DNA of 64,000 nt from Pseudophaeobacter arcticus DSM 23566 (GTDB lineage Bacteria; Pseudomonadota; Alphaproteobacteria; Rhodobacterales; Rhodobacteraceae): the NCBI RefSeq assembly GCF_000473205.1, contig NZ_KI421507.1:1151934-1215933 (forward strand). Direction: 5' to 3'. This document shows positions 9,554 to 16,956 of the stretch, in pieces. The position numbers and the translations under genes are program-made. Numbering within the stretch: position 1 is the first letter of the stretch; the number at the start of each line of letters is the position of its first letter. The notes below the pieces were generated by a model that had not been told where the DNA came from, did not search any database, and saw only the letters and a list, made by a program, of their open reading frames with translations.

Positions 9554-9601
9554 CAGCTATCCTCCCGTGATTCTTTTGGTATGTCGGTTTGGGAACAGAT
9601 A

Positions 9602-10564
9602 ATGGACAAAGTTGCAGGCATTGGAAGAGCCATGAAACAGATTGCATCGCTTCCGACCCATGCGGGAGATCAAACAACCGCAGCACAGGCCATGCTGGTG
9701 GCAATGGCCATCATTGGCGTCACCGATAATGCGGTGCCGCTGATGGCAGAGACCATAGGGCTGGGGCAGTTCTATCTGCTGCGCACGCTGGTGGCGCTGC
9801 CAATCCTTTGGGGCCTGTCAAAAACGGGCTTTGGCAGCTTGCTGCCGCGTCGCTTTGGCGCAGTTGGCCTGCGGGCCCTGCTGGTGGCCCTGGCGATGGT
9901 TTTCTATTTCTCTGCCGTGGCCCTGATGCCAATTGCCCAGGCGCTGGCGGGGCTGTTTACCTCGCCTATTATCATCGTGGTTGTCTCGGTTCTGTTTATG
10001 CGGCTGCGCATCGGCATGGTGCGGATTGCAGCGGTGATTGGCGGATTTGTCGGAGTGCTCTTTGTGTTGCAGCCCGATGTTGCAGTTTTTGACTGGCTGA
10101 TCCTCTTGCCGGTTGCGGGCGGCTTTTTCTACGCGCTGGGGTCCATCGTCACCGGCACCCTGTGCAAAGAGGAAAGCACCGTGGCGATGCTGTTCATCTA
10201 TCTTTTGGCCCAGGGGCTGATCGGCGCGGGTTTTCTAATCGCAGTCGAGATCTGGCCGCTGCCCGTGGGGCAGGGCGCGGATGGGTTTGTCACCCGTGGC
10301 TGGATCTGGCCGGTCTGGGAGATATCACATTTTATCTTGCTGCAGGGCTTTGCCGCCGTGGCTGGCGTGTTTCTGATCACCAAAGCCTATCAGCTGGGTG
10401 AGGCATCCTTTGTGGCGGTGTTTGAATATTCGGTGCTGCTGGTCGGCCCGGCCATTGCCTGGGCTGCCTACGGCCAGGTGCTGAATTTCTGGCAGATGCT
10501 GGGCATCGGGTTGATTGTTCTGGCGGGTGCTACCCTGGCGCTGCGCTCCTCCAAAGGCGTGTGA
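9602..10564 (+). CDS. EamA/DMT-family transporter
   Basis: 320-residue inner-membrane protein with about ten hydrophobic segments and an internal duplication typical of drug/metabolite transporters (EamA). Substrate unknown; family members export amino acids, nucleotides or toxic metabolites. The frame runs open far upstream, but that part is antisense to the acyl-CoA synthetase gene, so the start must lie after 9553. ATG 9602 (preceded by GGGA) is used; ATG 9632, preceded by GGAAGAG, is an alternative giving 310 residues. Confidence 0.85.
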   Translation: MDKVAGIGRAMKQIASLPTHAGDQTTAAQAMLVAMAIIGVTDNAVPLMAETIGLGQFYLLRTLVALPILWGLSKTGFGSLLPRRFGAVGLRALLVALAMVFYFSAVALMPIAQALAGLFTSPIIIVVVSVLFMRLRIGMVRIAAVIGGFVGVLFVLQPDVAVFDWLILLPVAGGFFYALGSIVTGTLCKEESTVAMLFIYLLAQGLIGAGFLIAVEIWPLPVGQGADGFVTRGWIWPVWEISHFILLQGFAAVAGVFLITKAYQLGEASFVAVFEYSVLLVGPAIAWAAYGQVLNFWQMLGIGLIVLAGATLALRSSKGV

Positions 10565-10840
10565 CAGCCAGAATCTGTATGTCCGTTTGGAGCCCAGAGT
10601 CACCGATGCTGCGTCGCAAAATTGCGAGCAAATCTTCCGACCCGTCCCAATGGATCGCATTCCAGCCCTCAAACTGAGCAGCTGTGCAGATTTCGCATTG
10701 CTGAAAAAATGTATTCTGCGGATTTTTGGTGAGAACAGCTGGGATTCCAGCAAAGTTGATCTTGCTGATTGCCGGATTAAGCTGCTTGTCGGAGTCACTC
10801 AAAAGTTTTGCATCTAAACAATCGCAAGAAAGGCGACATT

Positions 10841-11284
10841 ATGAAAACTTCAGGAATTGCCGTTAGAGGTATCAATTTGAAAGGGGGGGTCTCCTTGCTA
10901 GTAGCTCTAACTGTTTCTCCGCAAAGCGCACTGGCTTATTGCAGCGAGCCTTCGTTCTACTCGAGCGAGCCAGAATTTTCCGGCTCAGAACCAAGTGCAC
11001 CACCTAGCTACCAAAAACCCGATGTGCCGTACTGCTTGTCGTCCTACAGCTATTCAGGCACTCATACCTGTGAAGAATATGAGCTTGACGCATACTTTGA
11101 CGAGATTAACGAATACATTGATGACCTGAACGATTACTACAAAGAGGCGTTAGAGTTTTCCGAGGAGGCAAGGGCTTTCGCTGAGGAGGCAAATTCCTTC
11201 GCAAATGAAGTGGCAAGACATGCCGATGATGTGCTTCGCTATGCAAAATGCGAAGCTGAAGAAGTCAAACAACAACACGAATGA
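10841..11284 (+). CDS. Small secreted acidic four-Cys protein, unknown
   Basis: 147 residues from the ATG at 10841. A signal peptide is clear (KTSGIAVRGINLKGGVSLLV... ending SALA before YCSE). The mature part has a Ser/Glu/Pro-rich start with recurring SEP triplets (YCSEPSFYSSEPEFSGSEP), then an acidic, helical C-terminal half rich in E, D and Y (YFDEINEYIDDLNDYYKEAL) that could form a coiled coil. Four Cys (one just after the cleavage site, two mid-protein, one near the end) suggest disulfides in the periplasm or outside. Base composition is clearly more AT-rich than its neighbours, suggesting acquisition. No family recognised. Confidence 0.7.
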   Translation: MKTSGIAVRGINLKGGVSLLVALTVSPQSALAYCSEPSFYSSEPEFSGSEPSAPPSYQKPDVPYCLSSYSYSGTHTCEEYELDAYFDEINEYIDDLNDYYKEALEFSEEARAFAEEANSFANEVARHADDVLRYAKCEAEEVKQQHE

Positions 11285-11468
11285 CGGCTCATACTGGAAG
11301 CTCAAGGGGACGTAGGGAATGACCGCTTCCGGCCCGAGGTGTTTTCGCTGCGTTCGAAATACGCAACTTGCGGCCGAACCGGAGGCGATGGCGAACGACG
11401 GCTCTGTCCTGCTGAACCGTCCTTCTACGGGCGTTTTCTTCTGTCTTTGGATGGCGTAGCCTCACACC

Positions 11469-12170
11469 ATGATCTTGTCGCGCGGCCGTAAATATCTGTT
11501 TATACATATCCCCAAAACCGGCGGCACGGCCCTGGCCTTGGCGCTGGAGGCACGGGCTATGCGCGATGACATGATGCTGGGCGACACCCCAAAGGCCAAG
11601 AACCGCCGCCGCCGTTTGCAGGGGATAAAAACCGCGGGCCGCTTGTGGAAACACTCCACCCTGGCGGATCTCACCGGGCTGATCCCCGAGGAAGAGCTGC
11701 GCGGTCTCTTCACCTTTACCCTGGTGCGCAACCCCTGGGACCGGGCGGTGAGCTACTATCACTGGCTGCGCGAGCAGGGCTTTGATCACCCGGCGGTGAG
11801 GCTGTCCAAGTTATTGGAGTTTAATAACTTTATCCTGCATCCTCACATCCTGCGCAGCTTTGAAACCCACACCGCACCCAGCTATATGCGCCGGGCGGAT
11901 GGCCGTGAGCAGTGCCAGCTTTATATCCGGCTGGAACAGTTCAGCACCGATGCCGCGCCGCTGTTTGATCATCTCGGATTTACGCTGGAGCTGCCCCGTG
12001 AAAACACCTCTCGGCGGCGCCCGGACTGGCGCGGCTACTATGATGATGAGACCAAAGAGGCCCTTGCCCGGGCCTGCCGAGAAGAAATAACACGATTTGA
12101 ATATTCTTTTAACGATTTCGACCTAGCCTTGGATCAAACGGGCCGCCAACCACGTGAGATCGCACCATAG
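11469..12170 (+). CDS. Sulfotransferase family 2 protein
   Basis: 233 residues. The 5'-phosphosulfate loop YLFIHIPKTGGTALA (residues about 9-23) and the 3'-phosphate motif LVRNPWDRAVSYYHWL (about 85-100) are those of PAPS-dependent sulfotransferases of the carbohydrate/heparan type. Such proteins in marine bacteria modify polysaccharides or lipids; the acceptor is not evident. No other polysaccharide genes are adjacent, and there is no strong ribosome site before the ATG. The next gene encodes a Hint-domain protein in the same direction, 84 bp on. Confidence 0.85.
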   Translation: MILSRGRKYLFIHIPKTGGTALALALEARAMRDDMMLGDTPKAKNRRRRLQGIKTAGRLWKHSTLADLTGLIPEEELRGLFTFTLVRNPWDRAVSYYHWLREQGFDHPAVRLSKLLEFNNFILHPHILRSFETHTAPSYMRRADGREQCQLYIRLEQFSTDAAPLFDHLGFTLELPRENTSRRRPDWRGYYDDETKEALARACREEITRFEYSFNDFDLALDQTGRQPREIAP

Positions 12171-12254
12171 ATTCTCTCCGGTTGGACTGGCCAGACAAGG
12201 ATAGCAGCACTTCCGCCCCAGGGTGACTGGTGCCGCCGCAGAGGAGAGATCGAA

Positions 12255-12917
12255 ATGCTGGATTGGTTTCAAAAACGCCTGAGCTTTGGGGCAGAGCTGT
12301 CTGTGCCGCCTGTTTCTGTTGGCCAGGGTGGGTTTCTCAGCGGCACCCATGTGGCGTCGAACCTGGGCTGGCGCCCGGTTGAAGCACTCTGTGCCGGCGA
12401 CAAGGTGCTGACCTTTGATCATGGCATGCAGACCGTTGTCGAGATGGTGCGCGAGAGCGTGCAGCTGGAGGCGGGGGAGATCGACCCCAGCCGCTGCCCC
12501 ATGCATATTCCCCGCGATGCGCTGAACAACCGGGTGCCCATGTGGCTGATGCCGGATCAGGGCGTGCTGATGGAAAGCGACCTGATCGAGGATCACCAGG
12601 GTGACCCCTTTGCCGTGGTGCCTGCCTCGACCCTGGAGGGCTATCGCGGTATCTGCCGGTTGCACCCAGACAATGGGTTGGAACTGATCACGCCCCGTTT
12701 TGAACAGGATGAGGTGATCTACCTTGAGGCGGGTCTTCTGGGCTATTGCCCGGCACCGCGCGACCTGCTGACCATCGGGGTGGAGCTGCAAGAGGATATC
12801 TACAAGGTGCTGCCCATCGCACAGGCCTGTGAGCTGATCGCGGCAATGACAACTTCCGAGGCCGTGATGATGAGCGGCGCGATCCCAGTGATGCCCGCAG
12901 GGGCCTTTCAGATGTAA
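12255..12917 (+). CDS. Hint-domain protein lacking the catalytic Cys
   Basis: 220 residues. After a 25-residue leader, GGFLSGTHVASNLGWRPVEA followed by LCAGDKVLTFDHG matches the start of bacterial Hint_2 domains (normally CFxxGTxIxTxxGxxxVExLxxGDxVLT). The position of the nucleophilic Cys is Gly26 here, so autocatalytic cleavage is not expected. The middle part (PRDALNNRVPMWLMPDQGVL) resembles the conserved region of these domains that carries the 'sxxHxv/l' step. GGAGAG lies just before the ATG. Roseobacters carry many Hint proteins of unknown role; this one may be a structural or binding variant. Confidence 0.75.
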   Translation: MLDWFQKRLSFGAELSVPPVSVGQGGFLSGTHVASNLGWRPVEALCAGDKVLTFDHGMQTVVEMVRESVQLEAGEIDPSRCPMHIPRDALNNRVPMWLMPDQGVLMESDLIEDHQGDPFAVVPASTLEGYRGICRLHPDNGLELITPRFEQDEVIYLEAGLLGYCPAPRDLLTIGVELQEDIYKVLPIAQACELIAAMTTSEAVMMSGAIPVMPAGAFQM

Positions 12918-12965
12918 GCCACAACTTTGTGAGCACCATCGGGCTGCAAGGCCTGATCACAAGCT

Positions 12966-12996
12966 GCCCAAAGCCTGCTCGCTTTGGGCCGTTTTT
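12966..12996 (+). terminator. Rho-independent terminator
   Basis: Perfect 9-bp stem GCCCAAAGC / GCTTTGGGC (12966-12974 with 12981-12989), 6-base loop, followed by CG and five T. It lies 48 bp after the Hint gene stop and ends that transcript. Confidence 0.9.
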
Positions 12997-13245
12997 GTTT
13001 GCAAAGCTCCGTTGCCTGCCGACCCTGTATTTGGCAGCGTTGAAGGGCGTCTCGGTCCCGCCATTGGTGGAACACGCAGAAAAGGCCCGCTCTGAAATCG
13101 TACCAGATGCTGCACCTTGCCCCAATTTCAGCAATGCGTAGGATAGCGACATTTGCAAAGTCACGCGGCGGTCCAAAGTGGTTGGGGTAGATGGCTCCTG
13201 CGCCATACTGCAGTTGTCTATCACTGCTATGAGAGGAGCCACTCA

Positions 13246-13269
13246 ATGCAGGTTACAACAGTCGCTCTA
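13246..13269 (+). pseudogene. Start of an IS110-type transposase, truncated
   Basis: An ATG with AGGAG ahead of it opens a frame reading MQVTTVAL, which resembles the first residues of IS110-family transposases (of the type MxVTTVxxDLAK). After eight codons it meets the left inverted repeat of the IS5-type element. The continuation was not found on the other side of that element, so the remainder has probably been deleted. The match is short and rests on recognition only. Confidence 0.4.
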
Positions 13270-14119
13270 GGCCGTGTTGACAAAAGGGGTTCACAACGCT
13301 CTGTTGGCGTGATTCAAGCTGGTATCTGCTCTGGAGGCCAGCTTGGCACGAGACTTGATGACCGACGAGGAGTGGGCGTTTTTCGAAGATTTCAACCTCG
13401 CTACCCGCGCGCCGAACGGGCGCAAACCGGCCAACCATCGCCTTGTTCTGGATGGGATTTTCTGGATCGCCCGGACAGGATCTCCTTGGCGTGACCTGCC
13501 GGAGGAGTTCGGAAAGTGGTCAAGTGTTTACCGCCAGTTTCACCGATGGACCTTGACTGGACTTTGGGAGGAGATTCTGGATGCCCTGAACCAGAGCGGG
13601 GCCGTCCCAGAGCCCTGCAAATGGTCGATAGCACCGTCATTCGCGCCCATCATCAGGCAGCGGGCGCTAAAGGGGGACTCCTCGACAGGGTTTTGGGCGT
13701 TCAAGAGGTGGGTTCACGACCAAGATCCGCCTCCGTGTCAACGCGCATGGCCTGCCAATGAGAACGCAAATCACACCGGGCCAAACGTCGGATTATCTCA
13801 GTTTCGACCTGGTCATGGCCGACAACCTGCCGGAGCCCAAAGTGCTGCTGGCAGATAGGGGTTATGATGCTGACCGTATTCGGAAAACCATGGATGAGCG
13901 CGATATCCTCACTCAAATTCCAATGCGCAAGACCCGCAAGATGCGCGTGGGTGTAGATCACAGACTTTACCGGCTGCGCAACATGGTTGAGCGATGCTTC
14001 AACAAACTAAAGAATGCCCGGCGCGTCGCAACCCGCTATGACAAGACTGCTGAAAGCTTCCTGGGCTTCATCGACATCACATCTATCCGCCTTTGGCTCC
14101 GGCATTTGTCAACATGACC
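13270..14119 (+). mobile_element. IS5/IS427-type insertion sequence, ~850 bp
   Basis: Ends are imperfect inverted repeats: left GGCCGTGTTGACAAAAG at 13270, right (read inward from 14119 on the minus strand) GGTCATGTTGACAAATG, differing at four positions. A TA dinucleotide flanks both sides (13268-13269 and 14120-14121), consistent with a 2-bp target duplication. It carries one transposase reading frame broken twice. Size, ends and protein fit the IS427 branch of IS5. Confidence 0.85.
13358..14117 (+). pseudogene. IS5-family transposase, two frame breaks
   Basis: The DDE transposase can be followed through three frames: MTDEEWAFFEDF to QSGAVP (frame of 13358), then RALQMVDSTVIRAHHQAAGA (first catalytic D) after a -1 step at about 13609, then RQGFGRSRGGF to WLRHLST after a second one-base loss near 13683. 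The second D (LLADRGYD) and the E (NMVERCFNKLK) are intact. IS427 elements can use a programmed frameshift, so the first break may be natural; the second is not at a slippery site I recognise and probably inactivates the gene. Confidence 0.8.
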
Positions 14120-14305
14120 TAAGTACGACGATGACGACCGAGGTAATAGGGGATGCGACTGTGGGGCTGCATACATCTCTGAGCAAGCACAGTTAAGCCC
14201 CGACACTCAGAATCTGCTGTACTAAAATGGGCGGGCCTGCTGTACCAACTCAGAAATCACAAACTCCAAGTCCTTAAATTTCAAAAACTTATCATTTGGG
14301 AGTCT

Positions 14306-14380
14306 TGGTGGGTGATAAGAGATTTGAACTCCTGACATCTTCGATGTGAACGAAGCGCTCTACCACTGAGCTAATCACCC
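14306..14380 (-). tRNA. tRNA-Val(CAC)
   Basis: The minus strand reads a 7-bp acceptor GGGTGAT/ATCACCC, D-arm GCTC...GAGC, anticodon arm CTTCG-TTCACAT-CGAAG with anticodon CAC (reads GTG), T-arm AGGAG-TTCAAAT-CTCTT, discriminator A and an encoded CCA. Two small departures from typical sequences (U-rich T stem closing pairs) do not break the cloverleaf. It sits between the IS element and the HU-like gene. Confidence 0.95.
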
Positions 14381-14426
14381 GCTGCGCCGGGTACTACCCT
14401 CAGGTTTCGCTCTGCGCAAGAGGGGC

Positions 14427-14960
14427 CTAGGAAGAAATATCCGCATCTTCCGCAATTTCCTGGCCGCTCAGCGGTTGTTCCGACGGCTGGCGCAGCCGAC
14501 AGATATGCACTGTACCATTGCTGCGGACCTCACTGCGTTTCAAAAGCAGCTTGCCAAAAGGTTTGAGGTTCAGATCACGTCCAGAGGCCACGGTCTCACC
14601 GAGGATGGCCAAAAGCGCCTCGACAACCGGCTTGGCATCTTTTTTCTTCACCCCAGAGCGCAGAACCGCCTCGTCAATCAGTTCTCTCTTGTTCAGAGAC
14701 GGCTCATTGAGCACCGGTGCTGAGGCCACAACAACCGGGCTGGGCTCCTGCCCGGCGGCCAATGCCTGCGGAGGGGAAACTGGTTTGTCCAAACTATCCA
14801 ACGCGGTAGCTCCTTCTTTTGCCTGCTGAGGAGGCGTGACCAGAGCCTTGTGGGCGGCCTCTGCCAGCCGCGCTTTGGGTGCCGATTTTGACGGCAAAGC
14901 CTTGCGGGCCATGGGTTTTCGCGTCGCCGGTTTGCGACTGCCTGTCTTACTGCTGGCCAT
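14427..14960 (-). CDS. HU-like DNA-binding protein with basic N-terminal tail
   Basis: 177 residues from the ATG at 14960 (GAGG seven bases upstream; the TTG at 14972 is unlikely). The first ~85 residues are rich in K, A, P and S (SKTGSRKPATRKPMARKALP), like histone H1-type tails. The last ~90 (LNKRELIDEAVLRSGVKKKD, then LNLKPFGKLLLKR and NGTVHICRL) follow the HU/IHF fold, though the beta-arm is divergent. Likely a nucleoid-associated protein that can both bind and bridge DNA. The acidic C-terminal end (EIAEDADISS) is unusual for HU. Confidence 0.8.
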   Translation of the reverse strand: MASSKTGSRKPATRKPMARKALPSKSAPKARLAEAAHKALVTPPQQAKEGATALDSLDKPVSPPQALAAGQEPSPVVVASAPVLNEPSLNKRELIDEAVLRSGVKKKDAKPVVEALLAILGETVASGRDLNLKPFGKLLLKRSEVRSNGTVHICRLRQPSEQPLSGQEIAEDADISS

Positions 14961-15150
14961 GATGCGCCTCAATTTTTGATTTATGCTTATCCATCATCTC
15001 TGGTCAGGCTAGGCTGTCCCTCGCTGGAAGGCCAGCCACATGGTTAACAAAAGGTTAATCTGTGACTTTTCCATAGCCCGCCAGCCGCACCCAGACCCGC
15101 ACCGGCAGATCTTGGTTGTTCCCGATCCTGGCTCTAGTCCGCCCTCAAAG

Positions 15151-15606
15151 CTAAAACTGCGGCAGCGCGTTGCGGGCAATCATGGTGCGCAGGGTAAAGC
15201 TGGAGCGGGTATTTCGAATGCCGGGGACCCGCATCAAACGCTCTTCCAGGAAGCGGTCAAAATCGGTCAGATCCTGGGCCACCACCCGCAGCAGGATATC
15301 GCGGGTGCCCGTCATCAGGTAGCATTCCATCACCTGATCAAACTGGCGCAGGGCGCATTCAAAGGCCTGCAAGGCATCGGTGGATTGATTGTCCAGCTCG
15401 ACCGCCACAAAGATTGTCACCGGCAGCCCCAGTTTGGCCTGATCCACCCGGGCCGAATAGCCGCTGATCACGCCGGTATCTTCCAGTATGGCAACCCGCC
15501 GCGCGCAGGGGGTCGCAGACAGGCCAACGCGCTCTGACAGCTCCGCCATCTTGATCCGTCCCTCTGCCTGCAATATGGCGACAATCTTGCGATCAATACT
15601 ATCCAT
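15151..15606 (-). CDS. Lrp/AsnC-family regulator
   Basis: 151 residues from the ATG at 15606, which gives the standard Lrp length; an upstream ATG at 15633 is also in frame. N-terminal winged helix-turn-helix (MDSIDRKIVAILQAEGRIKM then SERVGLSATPCARRVAILE) and C-terminal RAM ligand-binding domain (VMECYLMTGTRDILLRVVAQ). It is divergent from a leucine-type dehydrogenase, which is typical of BkdR/Lrp regulators that activate branched-chain amino acid catabolism in response to leucine. That role is inferred from position. Confidence 0.92.
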   Translation of the reverse strand: MDSIDRKIVAILQAEGRIKMAELSERVGLSATPCARRVAILEDTGVISGYSARVDQAKLGLPVTIFVAVELDNQSTDALQAFECALRQFDQVMECYLMTGTRDILLRVVAQDLTDFDRFLEERLMRVPGIRNTRSSFTLRTMIARNALPQF

Positions 15607-15639
15607 GGGGTTTTCACCTAATTTTTCCCACATGGATAG

Positions 15640-15691
15640 GCGAAACCTCCAAAATATAAAAGCCCCATGCCTGATTTTGGCGAAAACCTCC
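15640..15691. promoter_or_regulatory. Direct repeats between lrp and leucine dehydrogenase, candidate Lrp site
   Basis: GCGAAACCTCC (15640-15650) and GCGAAAACCTCC (15680-15691) are direct repeats 40 bp apart, close to four helical turns, with an AT-rich stretch (AAAATATAAAAG) between. They lie in the shared promoter region of the two divergent genes, which suits an Lrp octamer contacting one DNA face. Confidence 0.4.
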
Positions 15692-15738
15692 ACCCAGCCT
15701 AGGTTAAACTGGTGTCTTATTCAGGAGGAGCCATCAAA

Positions 15739-16791
15739 ATGACAGTCACCCCCGTCGCATCCACGACGCATGAAGAGATCTACCGTGTCGAGGACCCAGC
15801 CACCGGGCTGATCGGCTTTATCGCGCTGCATTCAACGCAGCTGGGCCCTGCAGCGGGTGGATTGCGGATGCGTCCCTACGGCAGCGAAGAAGAGGCCCTG
15901 GAGGATGTCAAACGGCTGAGCGAGGGCATGACCTATAAGAATGCTGCTGCAGATCTGGCGCTTGGCGGCGGGAAGGCGGTGATCATTGGTGATCCCTGCG
16001 TGGACAAATCGCCTGCCTTGCTGCGCGCCTTTGCCCGCGCCATTCACAGCCTTGAGGGGCGGTACTATACCGCCGAAGACATGGGGATGAGCCCCGCCGA
16101 CATGGCAATTCTGGCCGAAGAAACACCCTATGTAGCGGGTCTTGCCGATGGCGAATTTGCCAGTGGCGACCCTTCGCCGGTTACCGCCCAGGGCATTTTC
16201 AACGCAATCCGCATCAGTCAGGCCCATGTCAGCGGCAGCAAGGATCTGTCGGGGCTGACCATTGCAGTGCAGGGGCTGGGCCATGTCGGTTGGTGCCTGT
16301 GCGAGTTGTTGACCAAGGCAGGCGCAGAGCTGATCGTGACGGATGTGAACCAGGACCAGCTGGCCAAGGCTGCAAAGGTGTTTGGCGCGACTCCCGTAGA
16401 GCCCGATGAAATTTACGCCGTTCAGGCCGATATCTTTGCCCCCTGTGCCATTGGCGGGATTTTGAACGCCAAGACCATCCCCCAGTTGAAAGTTTCGATT
16501 GTCTGCGGTGGTGCCAACAACCAGCTGGCCACCCCAGCCGATGGCCAGGCGCTGCATGAGGCCGGTATTCTTTATGCGCCGGACTTTGTCGCCAATGGCG
16601 GTGGCATCATCAATGTCGCCTCAGAGATCGCGCAGATCACCAATCGCGCGGACTATGTCGCAGAAAAGCTCTGCGCGCTGGAGCTGACCCTCACAAATAT
16701 CCTGAACCAGGCAAAGGCAGAAGATCAAAGCCCCGATGCGGTGGCGATCACTACTGTTCTGGCCAAAATGGCGCGGCAAAGCGCCGCCTGA
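15739..16791 (+). CDS. Leucine/valine/phenylalanine dehydrogenase
   Basis: 350 residues from the ATG at 15739, with AGGAGG 10 bp upstream. NAD-dependent oxidative deamination of a branched-chain or aromatic amino acid to the 2-oxo acid. K67 (TYKNAAADL) and K79 (GGGKAVI) match the substrate and catalytic lysines of leucine dehydrogenase; the Rossmann motif is VQGLGHVG (about 177-184). The exact amino acid preference is not fixed by these motifs. Divergent from the Lrp regulator, and followed by a terminator shared with lon. Confidence 0.9.
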   Translation: MTVTPVASTTHEEIYRVEDPATGLIGFIALHSTQLGPAAGGLRMRPYGSEEEALEDVKRLSEGMTYKNAAADLALGGGKAVIIGDPCVDKSPALLRAFARAIHSLEGRYYTAEDMGMSPADMAILAEETPYVAGLADGEFASGDPSPVTAQGIFNAIRISQAHVSGSKDLSGLTIAVQGLGHVGWCLCELLTKAGAELIVTDVNQDQLAKAAKVFGATPVEPDEIYAVQADIFAPCAIGGILNAKTIPQLKVSIVCGGANNQLATPADGQALHEAGILYAPDFVANGGGIINVASEIAQITNRADYVAEKLCALELTLTNILNQAKAEDQSPDAVAITTVLAKMARQSAA

Positions 16792-16862
16792 ACCTAATAA
16801 ACTCGATACCATGACCCCTTAGCAAAGGGGCCAGAACGGCAAAGAGGAATAAAAAACAAAAC

Positions 16863-16890
16863 AGGGCGACCCGCAGGGGCCGCCCTTTTA
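16863..16890. terminator. Bidirectional terminator
   Basis: AGGGCG-A-CC...GG-GG-CCGCCCT hairpin around a CGCA loop. On the plus strand it is followed by TTTAGTTTT (end of the dehydrogenase transcript); on the minus strand by GTTTTGTTTTTTATT (end of lon, 67 bp after its stop). Confidence 0.85.
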
Positions 16891-16956
16891 GTTTTGGCTG
16901 ACAGGTTTTGGCTAACAGTGGCTCCGCGAGGAGCCACCGCGCATCACCTGCAAGGC

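Larger units (their letters stand above)
12918..13269. other. Spacer between Hint gene and IS element
   Basis: 352 bp. The first 80 bp hold a strong terminator (12966-12996). The rest has no convincing ORF. From about 13195, GGCTCCTGCGCCAT and, 25 bp later, ATGAGAGGAGCC form a loose inverted repeat just ahead of a short open frame resembling the start of an IS110-type transposase, so the segment may be the left end of that older element. Confidence 0.45.

Noticed and set aside
8267..9600. Long open extension in front of the EamA gene
   Set aside because: It is the antisense frame of the acyl-CoA synthetase gene; composition (Gly/His-rich, no motifs) is that of a shadow frame. The real start lies after 9553.
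12908..13246. 112-residue minus-strand ORF beside the IS element
   Set aside because: Overlaps the Hint gene end and a strong terminator, and has no clear start site; more likely antisense of a decayed mobile-element end.
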